Source: Phlegmacium glaucopus (taxonomy: Eukaryota > Basidiomycota > Agaricomycetes > Agaricales > Cortinariaceae). From it: a DNA stretch of 64,000 bases. The translations under genes were made by a program, and so were the position numbers. The notes under the pieces are model-generated. The model ran no database searches. It was not told the origin of the DNA and saw nothing but the letters and a program-made list of their open reading frames with translations. The DNA lies in the NCBI GenBank assembly GCA_015039465.1, contig MU130378.1:2380763-2444762 (forward strand), in the 5' to 3' direction. Below are positions 11,406 through 21,333 of the stretch, piece after piece (the stretch's first letter is position 1; every line of letters starts with the position of its first letter).

Positions 11406-12427
11406 AATATTGCCAAGCCATCTTGGTACAATATCTTATTTGAGCACTTTGATGCTTGGTGGCTTGAGGCGCTTCATGCTTCAACTGTCTGTTCATTCTC
11501 TCCTCATACACCACGTGCAGGGGTATTTCTTGAACTGGAGGTGTTCGATTCAAACCAACCACTGCCTGAGTTTTTTTGTCGGTTCCATGTCCCGGTATGG
11601 TATCCATGGAGTAGCGATGTAGCTCGAAGATATGAGCATCTGGCTCCTCTTCCACACCAATTACAAGAAGGGACAACATTCCTCACAAAATCCCCTTGTC
11701 CCTCGACTTCAACTCCCATGCCCTCTCTTCCGCCCTTTGCAGGTTCATCCACTCAGCCTAAGCAGCATATCACCTGGGCGGAATTTATATTGCAACGCAA
11801 GCAACGCTATGAGGAGCAGGTTAGAAAGGAAACACCTCAAGAGCAGCAGGTACGACTAGCACGCCTGCATAATCCACCAAAAGTTAGCGCAAAGGTGTTT
11901 GAGTGGCTGGTGGATGATAATGGTGATTTGTATCGGCAGGCCGTACCCAAGAAAATGCGCGAGGACATACTCGATAGCTATCCAGCTTGCCAGATCTATT
12001 ATGATCCAATTGAAAACAAGTATGACTGCTGTGAAGAGTATGACTCAGGCACACCTGGAGGACCCTTGGATGACTCTGACTCTGATGATGTGTCTTGGGA
12101 TGGTGATGATGTAGGTATGAACCAGGCAGGTGAAGACAGGATTCCGCCTGCTAGGGTACCTTCACCGGACATTGAGATCAATGACAGCTGGAATCTGCAG
12201 TCTGTGGAAGCTCCCAATCCAAGTTCTCCAGATAACTTCATTGCGGAAGTCCATCATATCCTTTTCATGCATTTTGGATACACGCCTGTCATCCCTGCCC
12301 CAACATTTCACGATTCTGTTCTCAAGACGGAAAAGGATAGACTAAGGTTCATGCGATTCCTTGGGATTGGCTGGTGAGACATACTCATTCCAGCATTTGA
12401 AACCGCTCAAATCTCTGCCACTGCCAC
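11406..12427 (+). pseudogene. Agaric-specific uncharacterised protein, middle piece
   Basis: Continues the same family: an AWWLEALHAST block, a VPVWYPW block, a low-complexity Ser/Pro segment, then a charged helix (ITWAEFILQRKQRYEEQ) and a very acidic stretch (about 12058-12120). The frame ends with TGA at 12375-12377, shortly before a solo LTR at 12428. The next coding piece starts after that LTR, so the gene was longer before the insertion. Confidence 0.5.
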
Positions 12428-12783
12428 TGTTAGGGGACACCCAACTTTAACCCAAACCTCAACCTTAGAATCATATACCCCGCCTTTCTGACAACCTCCG
12501 ACCTTCCATCCAACTCCACTTCCGTCACCAGTTTACTCCGGAACCCCGTAGTTCCGCTCCGACTCTGATCCTCCATTTCGCTCCATCTTTTATTTCTATT
12601 TTTCATATCACACCACTTCTTATTTAATTAATTAATTATTATCATATCATTCCTTTATTTATTTTATATCTCTGTTATGTCCATATTAGTACTTAAACAC
12701 TCCCAGCCTAGCAGGGATCCCCATCCTTTCCTCTTTGGATCCCCTGCTAGCTTGACTAAGTCAGCGTCGCAGTTGCCCTAACA
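12428..12783. repeat. Solo LTR, 356 bp, with 5-bp target duplication
   Basis: Starts TGTTAGGGGACACCC and ends GCCCTAACA (perfect 8-bp terminal inverted repeat TGTTAGGG/CCCTAACA). Flanked by GCCAC on both sides (12423-12427 and 12784-12788). AT-rich core with a TTAATTAATTAATTA run. Unrelated to the Ty3 LTRs in this window; a Copia or other LTR family. Left by recombination between two LTRs of a lost element. Confidence 0.85.
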
Positions 12784-13590
12784 GCCACCTTTGTTCATCG
12801 TCTACACACCAGAGGGTCTATCTCTGCAGATGAATGGGATCTTAGCAGGGAAAACCATCAATCAATATTTTTTTCCACCCATCTGAAGGCGATACGCTGT
12901 GTTGATCAAGGTCTCTTTATGTTTGATTTCAAAGACCGTAGCACCGTGACATGGAAATTAACGGTTAAGACGGCCGCACATGCACTCCTAGTGTGTCAAT
13001 TGGACTCAAACCTCAATGAATCTGATCTGGCATACTATTTACTGCAGAATGGTATCCCATTTCACACACTTCAACTGTCAACAACCTTGGGTTGGTCTCC
13101 CATCTCTAGGCACCCCTCCCCTTGTCATACCCTTCCGCCCTGCCAACTATGAATTCACTTGGCGAGACTATGAAGCATTTTGACAGCAATGTCATGTTAT
13201 TTTCAAGCAACCACGCAGTCGCGCAGCCTTGTTGAGAGGGTATTATCCATGGCGTTTGGCAATAAATGACATATCCCTTTCATCTGTAATCTCTGGCCCT
13301 TCTGGATGGTCAACGGAACCCAAGGAAATGCTTGTGGTCAAATTGCCAGAAACCGGGGAAGAGGTCATCAATGATAAGCTTACAGATACTGAATTGAAGC
13401 TCCTCAGTGGGACATATAACACTTCAACAAGTATGTATTTTATTACAAATTGCTGGTTAATTTTTCTAACATTCTTTATTTTGAAGATATCCCAGGTCAA
13501 CATGCTTCGTTGTCTTGGTATCCCTCAATCATCAAGTTCAAGAACTCTGGCAGGAACACAGGCAGATGGACAGAGGTAGAAGAGAGAGAA
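12784..13590 (+). pseudogene. Agaric-specific uncharacterised protein, later piece (frameshift and stop)
   Basis: Coding-like sequence resumes directly after the solo LTR. One frame runs to about 13105; the match then moves to another frame (FRPANYEFTWRDYEAF), hits a TGA at about 13180, and continues with QPRSRAALLRGYYPWRL to about 13420, where an intron (GTATGT at about 13430) seems to start. The frameshift, stop and insertions make this a pseudogene. More coding-like remnants continue to about 14160. Confidence 0.5.
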
Positions 13591-14381
13591 TTCTCTGTAA
13601 GGCACAGTCGCCATACGGGAGCGGGATCCAATAATGCCAGTGGTCTAAGGCAAGGGCCCTTACCAGCTCACAAATGGAAGAATAGCTTGCGAGGTTCAAG
13701 TGATGTCCACCTTGCGTTGTCGCATATCAATAAACAGGCTCTTCTGGTGATTGAAGGCTGTTGACTATTCAGTCATCCCTGCTGTGTGCCTGGCATTACT
13801 ATGAGTGGTATGCACTTTTAAGAGTTGTCCTTGGTGGTTGAACCATACTGATACCTTCTATAGGTGTTTGTATAAAAAATATTGTATAAAAAATCACAAT
13901 CTTCCCCCAATTTTTTGCCCTCAATAGGCTTCATCCGCATTAAACTTCCTTGGACAGGACCAATTACGGGATATAACTCCCTAAGGCAGGCAGTGTGGGA
14001 CAATTCAACTGGGTTTACAAGGACACGTTGTGTTGCCTTTTGACTTGTTACATCAACCATAAACCGCTACCTGTACTGTGATTTAATTGATCTTGCAGGT
14101 ATTCATTCTGATTTCACCATTCTAGACTACAGTATTGCTATGACCTCCCTCAAAATTGCGGAATCGAAAGGGATGCACAAGAAGATTGTGTTATGAACTC
14201 TCTTTTTCTTTTCTTATCTCCACTGAACACATGCTCGTTTCATCTACACATGTTTTATGCCCTATCTTCATCTCCGCTCCACATGCTTTCCTTTCCCTTT
14301 CCATATGTTTCACCTATTCTTACATATGCACACCTCTTACATGCGGATGTTTCACTTCATACACGACTCTCTTGTTTAAAC

Positions 14382-14389
14382 TATAAATA
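14382..14389 (+). promoter_or_regulatory. TATA box of Ty3 copy 2
   Basis: TATAAATA, conserved in all three LTRs in the window. It lies about 33 bp upstream of the tagctaattctt motif at 14415, the spacing expected between a TATA box and the transcript start. Confidence 0.65.
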
Positions 14390-14414
14390 CAGTATATACT
14401 ACTCGCTGTAACCT

Positions 14415-14426
14415 TAGCTAATTCTT
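14415..14426 (+). promoter_or_regulatory. Predicted transcript 5' end / self-primer
   Basis: tagctaattctt, the exact reverse complement of 14591-14602 immediately after the LTR. In Tf1-type elements the first bases of the mRNA pair with the primer site and are cleaved to prime minus-strand synthesis. The position after the TATA box fits a transcript start here. Inferred; also present at 20526-20537 in the 3' LTR. Confidence 0.6.
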
Positions 14427-14590
14427 GAGACTTTAACCTTGGTTACTTTGCTCTTGAACATTCTCAAACTCTTAAGACGCTGCCTTGAGACTTATCTCTT
14501 GATATTCTTTTGAGCTCATCGAACGAACTAACGATCTCTTATACGACTGTTTACGGCCAGAAGCCTCTGAGCCGTTAGAAGTTGTAACAA

Positions 14591-14602
14591 AAGAATTAGC
14601 TA
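14591..14602 (+). other. Primer-binding site (self-complementary)
   Basis: aagaattagcta begins one base after the LTR end (14589). It pairs over 12 bases with the LTR-internal motif at 14415-14426. Confidence 0.6.
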
Positions 14603-14784
14603 CAATATTTCTACACGCTCTCTTCTTAGAAGCGTTGGTTATATCTAGCCGAACCCGAAACCGAAACACCGACGAAACGAACTGAACAAATACTGTGAAA
14701 AGTTAAATACTTGATCCAGTATAAGAAGACAGAGCAAGGACTTCTACTCTTCTACAAACAGACAAATCGAAACCGAACAAAACA

Positions 14785-15792
14785 ATGGCTGGAGAATCAT
14801 CCACCGCTCCCCATATCCCAAAAGAACTAAACATCAATAAACCGACGCCCTTCACCGGCGACAGATGCAAAGTAAAAACCTTCCTTCAAGAATGCAAGAT
14901 ATACTTGAGCGTAAACGACAAAGCCTACTCTGAAGATGGCCCAAAAATCGCTTTCATCCTTTCCTTCATGAATGATGGAGAAGCGAGTCAATGGAAAGAA
15001 ACATGGATCGACAGCATCACCGATGCAACCGGGACGATTACCCTCCCCTCACTCCAAGTCTTCTATGACACCATCGCTGAACAGTTCAAAGAAGTGAACC
15101 AAATCCAAGACTCAATCCACAAACTGACCCTCCTACGACAAGGAAAGAAGTCAGCCGAACAAATAGTCACTGAATTCTCCCCCTTGACGAGACAAGCCGG
15201 ATTAGAAGAAAAGAGTGCATCTGACAACATCCATCTCATTCACATGTTCCGAAAAATCCTGAACCCATCCTTAACACAAAAGATCTTACTATCCCTGGAC
15301 GTCCCCATGACGATCAAAGGTTGGAAAGACAGAGTGATTCAATATGATTCGCAATACCGATTTGCGATGGCAATTTTGTCATCAGAACAACCGAACAAAA
15401 AACCTTACGACCCAGTATACAGAGAAGAGAAACCGAAATACGAAGGGAGGAATTGGTCCTCCAACAACAGACGAACTGACCCAGATGCCATGGACGTCGA
15501 CGCAATGAGCTATGAAAAATGAGGAGAATACATGCGAAAAGGCCTGTGCTTCAAATGCAACAAGCCTGGCCACATTTCCAGAGACTGCAAAGAGAAGAAG
15601 GGAGGATATCAAGGAAACAAAAGCCAAGGATCCTCGAATTACCAAAACGACCAGAAGAAACTCTCGGTCAAAGACATCCACTCCTTGATCAAAGGACTAT
15701 CCCGAGATGAACATGAAAAACTCGCCAATCTTCAATTAGGCATCAATGAAGAAGAAAAGATAGTAGAAGTCGACGACCATGAGGATTTTTAA
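14785..15792 (+). pseudogene. gag: Ty3 gag, copy 2 (one in-frame TGA)
   Basis: Starts at an ATG 195 bp after the LTR and runs 336 codons to TAA (15790-15792). The N-terminal part is capsid-like; one CCHC knuckle (CFKCNKPGHISRDC) lies at about 15550-15591, followed by a basic, Gln/Asn-rich tail. A TGA at 15520-15522 separates capsid and nucleocapsid; copy 1 has CGA at this codon, so this is a C-to-T change at a CpG. The end of gag (GAT TTT TAA) overlaps the open pol frame. Confidence 0.92.
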
Positions 15793-15812
15793 AGTGGAGA
15801 ACTGAATCGATG
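15783..15812 (+). promoter_or_regulatory. Gag-pol junction: possible -1 frameshift or reinitiation site
   Basis: The pol frame is -1 to gag and is open from 15783. Five T precede the gag stop (T TTT TAA), so slippage of UUU back one base would enter pol before its first ATG at 15810. The arrangement is identical in copy 1. The alternative is reinitiation at the pol ATG 17 nt after the stop. Confidence 0.4.
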
Positions 15813-18800
15813 TCAGTTTCTCCCACGCTATCCATATCTAATTGCTTAGTACCTCGTTTAAATATTCACCGAATGAAAATACCTATTTCTATAATGAGCG
15901 AAACACAAGAAGATTCGGAAATCATCGAACAAGCCTTTATCGACTCTGGCGCAGACGGAAAATTCATTGACCAAAACTTCGTGAGAACACAAAAATTTAC
16001 GATCAAAACCTTAAAGGTTCCCATCAAAGTTTTTAACGTCGACGGTACCCTGAACAAACGAGGCACGATCAAACATTATGTAAACCTCGAGATCAATGTT
16101 CTTGGATGAAAGAAGATGAACCAACTTTTAGTCACTGGATTAGGGAAACACAAGATTATTCTTGGAGCAACCTGGCTCAAAGAAAACAATCCCAAAATAA
16201 ACTGGAAGAAAGAAACCCTCACATGGCGTGAACCCGAACAAACGAAAGAAGAACAACCACGAAAACCGATTTTTAGGACACCCTCTAAACCTACTACTGT
16301 TGAAGATGAAGACGATATTGAAGAATATCTCAATCAAACACAGAACCCTACCGACAATGATGAAATATCAGTACTCGTCGCTTTTATCAATGGCGAAATG
16401 GACAACGAATATTGGATCAATGCGAAAACCTCTGCTTCACAAAATTTGGCTATGAAATACGACATCAAGCCTGATATCCCTGTCGAAGAAATTGTACCAC
16501 CTGAGTACCATGAATACTTAGATGTATTTGATGAGAAAAAGGCGGATAGATTTCCTGACGAACGACCCTGGGATCACAAGATTGAAATGAAACCAGATTT
16601 TGAACCAAAATCTTTCAAGACGTACAACCTTACACCGGCAGAACAAATAGAACTGGACAAATTCCTCAAAGAAAACCTCAACCGCAGTTATATTCGGAAA
16701 TCACATTCCCCGATGGCTTCACCTTTTTTCTTTGTATCTAAGAAAGACGGAAAACTTCGACCCTGTCAAGATTATCAATACTTGAACAATCACATGATCA
16801 AGAATGCTTATCCACTCCCGCTTATCACCGAGATCATGGACAAACTCAAAGGCGCAACTTGCTTCACTAAGTTTGACGTCCTCAGGGGTTACAATAACGT
16901 CCGGATTGCCAAAGGAGACGAATGGAAAGCTGCGTTCAAAATGAATCGAGGACTATTCGAACCAACTGTAATGTTCTTTGGAATGTGCAACTCACCGGCA
17001 ACATTTCAAGCAATGATGGATTCCATTTTTGAAGATCTTATTGAAGGCGACTACATCATTGTATACATGGACGACATCTTAATCTTTGCAAAGAATGAAA
17101 AAGATCTCGAAGAAATCACGAAGAAAGTCCTACAACGTTTACGGGAAAACAACCTTTATTTGAAACCAAAGAAATGTGAATTCAACAAGAAGAAAGTGGA
17201 ATACTTAGGAATGATCATCGAAGAAGGCAAGATCTCTATGGACCCAACCAAACTTAAGGGTATCCGAGACTGGCCGACTCCTACATCTGTGAAAGAAGTA
17301 CGATCCTTTTTAGGATTTGGAAACTTTTATCGATGATTCATCCGACACTTCTCTGACCTATGTCAACTGTTGAACAATCTTTTGAAGAAAGACGCACCCT
17401 TCGAATGGACCGATAAATGCCAGGAAACCTTCGAAATGTTGAAACAACGCTTTACTGAAGAACCGGTTTTACGAATGCCCGACCCAACCCGATCTTTCCA
17501 AATCGAATCTGATGCTTCGAAATACACATCAGGTGCAGTCCTTACACAGACAGACATGAACGGAGACCGACACCCCGTAGCTTTCCTATCAAAAAGCTTT
17601 TCCCCTACTGAACGAAACTACAAAATCTATGATCGCGAACTTCTAGCAATCATATGAGCTTTAACCGACTGGAGACATTATATCCTTGGATCTGAACACA
17701 CAACGACAGTCTATTCCGATCACAAAAATCTGACTTACTACAGAACCGCACAGAAATTGAACAGACGGCAAGCCCGATGGTCACTATTCCTTTCAGAATT
17801 CAATGTCAATCTCATCCATTTACCTGGGAATAAAATGATCCAATCTGACGCTCTATCCCGACGAGCTGATCTTTGTCCCAAAGATGACAATGACAACAAA
17901 GACATCACGATGCTACCAGACTCCTTATTTGTTAATCTGGTCGACCTGGACTTACAGGAACAGATTGCCAACTCCACCAACATAGACACCAATGCCGCCG
18001 ACGCATTACGCTCTTTACTCGAAAAAGGCCCTTCTAATTTAAGAAGTGATCTTGAAGACTGGTTGACTGAAGAATTCATGGGAAAACCGATCTTATTCTA
18101 CAAAGGAAAGAACTACATTCCGCAAAACCGAGAACTTCGTCAAAAACTAGTAAAACAATTCCACGATGCACCAACCGCAGGACACCCAGGAGAATTAGAA
18201 ACATATAATTCAATCACTCAACATTACTGGTGGCCCGGACTTCGTACTTTTGTGAAGAACTACGTGAAAGGATGTTCCAATTGTCAACAGTTCAAGATAA
18301 ACAGAAACCCATCAAAACCGAGTTTCTTGCCGATCAAAGGACCGAAAGATTCTAGACCTTTTGCGAACTGCTCAATGGACCTGATCACTGATCTGCCACC
18401 TATTGACGGCAAGGATGCTGTACTGGTCGTGGTTGACCACAGGCTTACAAAGGGGGTGATTCTTATCCCTTGTGCAAAAACTTGTACTTCAGAAGACATC
18501 GCCCAATTTTTGCTCGACAACCTTTACAAACGGTTTGGACTCCCCGACAAGATGATCTCCGATAGAGACCCTCGATTCACTGCCAAAGCTTTCGAAAATC
18601 TTTTCAAACTACTTGGAATAGAACATGCGAAAACAACGGCCTTTCACCCTCAGTCTGACAGAACAACTGAACGTTTCAACCAAGAGATTGAAGCATACCT
18701 CTCCATTTATTGCTTTGACAACCCAACGAACTGGTTATCTGCTCTATCCACACTCAAATTCACTCACAACAACCGAAGACACTCCGGAAGAACACAAACC

Positions 18801-19406
18801 CCTTTCGAATTGATCATGGGATCATCCCCAATCTCCATCCCTCTTTCATTTGAAAACACGCAATTCCCTGCCGTTGAAGAACGAACACGGAAATTAATCA
18901 AAGACCGAGAAGAAGCCCTGGCAGCACACGAACTAGCAAGACACCAAATGGAAAACAGAATCAAATTGAATTTTAAACCATTCCGGGAAGGACAACTAGT
19001 TTGGTTAGACTCCAGAAATCTAAAAACGAACTACAACAAGAAAATCGCACCAAGACGAGAAGGACCATTTCCCATCGAAAAAGTCCTTGGACCCCTCACC
19101 TACCAATTGAAACTTCCTGAAACATGGAAGATTCACAATGTTTTCCACGCATACCTCCTCATGCCATACATCAAAAACAAAGTACACGGACCAAATTTCC
19201 TTAAACCACCCGCAGAAATCATCAACGGAAATGAAGAATATGAAGTTGAATCAATCATTGGACACAGAAAACGAGGACGTGGGTATCAATTCAAAATACA
19301 ATGGAAAGATTACCCAATCTCCGAAGCAACGTGGGAACCAGAATCACACATCAAAAACGCTGACGACACGTTGACGCTTTATAAACAAACCCATCACCTC
19401 AATTAG
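15810..19406 (+). pseudogene. pol: Ty3 pol with chromodomain, copy 2 (three in-frame TGA)
   Basis: Polyprotein of about 1,198 codons ending TAG. Protease active site DSGA at residues 45-48; RT YMDD at about residue 419 (17064-17075); RNase H from about 17480; integrase HHCC module around 18160-18290, catalytic D, D and E around 18376, 18560 and 18668; chromodomain at about 19225-19400. Three TGA stops (16107-16109, 17334-17336, 17655-17657) each correspond to CGA in copy 1. The integrase motif usually written HPQTDGQTER reads HPQSDRTTER here. The chromodomain suggests integration directed to histone-marked chromatin. Confidence 0.93.
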
Positions 19407-19421
19407 AACAACTTCGAAAAC

Positions 19422-19613
19422 ATGCGCTATACTTCTTATCAACATGAATGCATCGATGAGGACTTCTTAAAGTTCATCAACGTCATCGCTAAAATCGCTG
19501 ATGAATTTGAGGATATAAGACTCGCTCTCGAAAAACAAAATGACGACAACTTCACCCTCCCTAAATTCGATTTTGAAATCAATTACTCTCGAATTTACTG
19601 TCCCTCTTTCTGA
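19422..19613 (+). CDS. Extra ORF 3a of Ty3 element, copy 2 (63 aa)
   Basis: ATG 15 nt after the pol stop, in the same frame as pol. It encodes 63 residues and ends at TGA (19611-19613), exactly as in copy 1. No recognised domain; an acidic helix-like middle (IAKIADEFEDIRLALEKQ). It could be a separate small protein or a readthrough extension of pol. Confidence 0.5.
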   Translation: MRYTSYQHECIDEDFLKFINVIAKIADEFEDIRLALEKQNDDNFTLPKFDFEINYSRIYCPSF

Positions 19614-19616
19614 AAA

Positions 19617-20288
19617 ATGCCTCAAACCCCATCTTCATCCTCTTCGTCTCGCTCTGCTCGTGTTCGACCCCCAATTTACAATTTTACCCACAAAGAGTTC
19701 TCTTCTTATGTACAAACCAGACACGACATTAACAATCTCGTGCCCTTCCTTCGACCAAACGCCGTTCTATATACCAAATTCCTTTGTTTCCACCACGTCG
19801 ACCAATCCATCATACAGGCGAAATGAGAACTCGAACATCTAGAGACGATAGCTGATACTTTATACGACAACATGGCTGGTTGCGGACTGGTCCGCCACAT
19901 TGAACCATTCATCAGACTCAAGAGAAACAACCCCATCGGCACACGTCGACATTCTCCTTATCCCGGACGACAAACCTTTTCCCCTCTTCCTCTTCCTGAC
20001 TCGACAGACCCTGGTTCACGATCAAATCCCATTGTCATCGACGACGACGATGAAATCCTTGTTCAATGTCACTGCTCTCTTTGCGATACTGACGGTCATA
20101 CGTCTCGACGGTGTTACACTCTGGGCGATGGATCACGAATCATTCTATCCGAAGACTTTCCACCACCGAACGTGTATCAACAATGCAACAACTGCTTCGA
20201 AGACGGTCATGGCTGGCAACACTGCCCACTTGAACAGCAGGAAGGATTATTTTTGGAGTCTGAGTCGAATTCGGAGTCTTCCACGTAA
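19617..20288 (+). pseudogene. Extra ORF 3b with two CCHC zinc knuckles, copy 2 (one TGA)
   Basis: Starts 3 nt after the ORF 3a stop, 223 codons plus TAA, with one TGA at 19824-19826. Layout: Ser-rich start, a helical region, a Pro/Arg-rich linker, an acidic patch (VIDDDDE), then knuckles CSLCDTDGHTSRRC and CNNCFEDGHGWQHC, ending in a Ser/Glu tail 11 nt from the 3' LTR. Copy 1 is open across the codon that is TGA here, and the reverse. Known chromoviruses usually end with pol, so this is an addition; a second nucleic-acid chaperone is one guess. Confidence 0.65.
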
Positions 20289-20299
20289 GACGGGGGTAA
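20287..20299 (+). other. Polypurine tract of Ty3 copy 2
   Basis: aagacgggggtaa directly before the 3' LTR; copy 1 has aagaagggggtaa. Expected plus-strand primer. Confidence 0.7.
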
Positions 20300-20700
20300 T
20301 GTTACGAACTCTCTTTTTCTTTTCTTATCTCCACCAAACACATGCTCGTTTCATCTACACATGTTTTATGCCCTATCTTCATCTCCGCTCCACATGCTTT
20401 CCTTTCCCTTTCCATATGTTTCACCTATTCTTACATATGCACACCTCTTACATGTGGATGTTTCACTTCATACACAACTCTCTCATTTAAACTATAAATA
20501 CAGTATATACTACTCACTGTAACCTTAGCTAATTCTTGAGACTTTAACCTTGGTTACTTCGCTCTTGAACATTCTCAAACTCTTAAGACGCTGCCTTGAG
20601 ACTTATCTCTTGGTATTCTTTTGAGCTCATCGAACGAACTAACGATCTCTTATACGACTGTTTACGGCCAGAAGCCTCTGAGCCGTTAGAAGTTGTAACA
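20300..20700 (+). repeat. 3' LTR of Ty3 copy 2
   Basis: 401 bp, TGTTACG to GTTGTAACA, followed by the target duplication gattg. Confidence 0.96.
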
Positions 20701-20705
20701 GATTG

Positions 20706-21130
20706 TTCAAGGGGTCAGAATACTATCTAAAAATTTATAACTATCGCTGATTTTTTATCAATCTCCAGGGATCTCTCGGATGCTATTCAGTCTCCTGAAG
20801 AAGCTTCAGGATTACTCACAGAAGCAATGGAGCATGAACGGTGGTCCCGCATGTACAGAGATTTCACTGTTCTGCAATTAGAGAAGGCCCAGGAAGATGT
20901 CCGATCTGCTGAGGACCAGCTCAAGTCAGCGGAGGAATATATGTGTTCAATCATACATACTAGGGTTTACCATTGAGTTTATTGACTCTCACACTGCCGC
21001 TGTAGTGAAAATACATGATAGTATGTGTTCAAATATTCTCTATGGCAACTTATTAATGACTCATGTGTTTATTAGAAACCCATACCGTCTCAGTGTCAGG
21101 TTCTCCCGCCATCTCTTTGCTACTTGATTG
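20706..21130 (+). other. Coding-like remnant flanking the Ty3 insertion
   Basis: After a possible 3' splice site (CTCCAG at about 20764-20769) a frame reads a charged helical protein (EHERWSRMYRDFTVLQLEKA) for about 60 codons before breaking up. It may be the continuation of the gene interrupted at 14184. I cannot link it securely to a family. Confidence 0.3.
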
Positions 21131-21333
21131 AGTCATATATACATCACCCTGCTAAGTATTTTGGTGCCTATCAATTTATATTTTACTCTTTTTATTTACT
21201 CTTTCCTGGTGGACAATCAGGGCCGTCAAATCCAAGCCCTGTCACAAACAAATAATTCGATTTTTTTGAGCTGTCTCTCTTTTCACCCCAATACTGCCAA
21301 CTAACCTCGACTTCTATTCTGCGGTTCTTTTCC

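Larger units (their letters stand above)
14189..14589 (+). repeat. 5' LTR of Ty3 copy 2
   Basis: TGTTATG ... GTTGTAACA. It differs from the 3' LTR at 10 bases in 8 places, all transitions; seven of the eight places are CpG or its decay products. Confidence 0.96.
14189..20700 (+). mobile_element. Complete Ty3 chromovirus LTR retrotransposon, copy 2, target duplication gattg
   Basis: 6,512-bp element bounded by two 401-bp LTRs and flanked by perfect 5-bp duplications gattg (14184-14188 and 20701-20705). Order: 5' LTR, self-complementary primer site, gag, pol (protease, RT, RNase H, integrase, chromodomain), an extra two-part ORF with zinc knuckles, polypurine tract, 3' LTR. All reading-frame breaks are single TGA codons; there are no frameshifts. 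It would need only a few point changes to look intact but as it stands cannot express gag and pol without readthrough. Confidence 0.96.
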
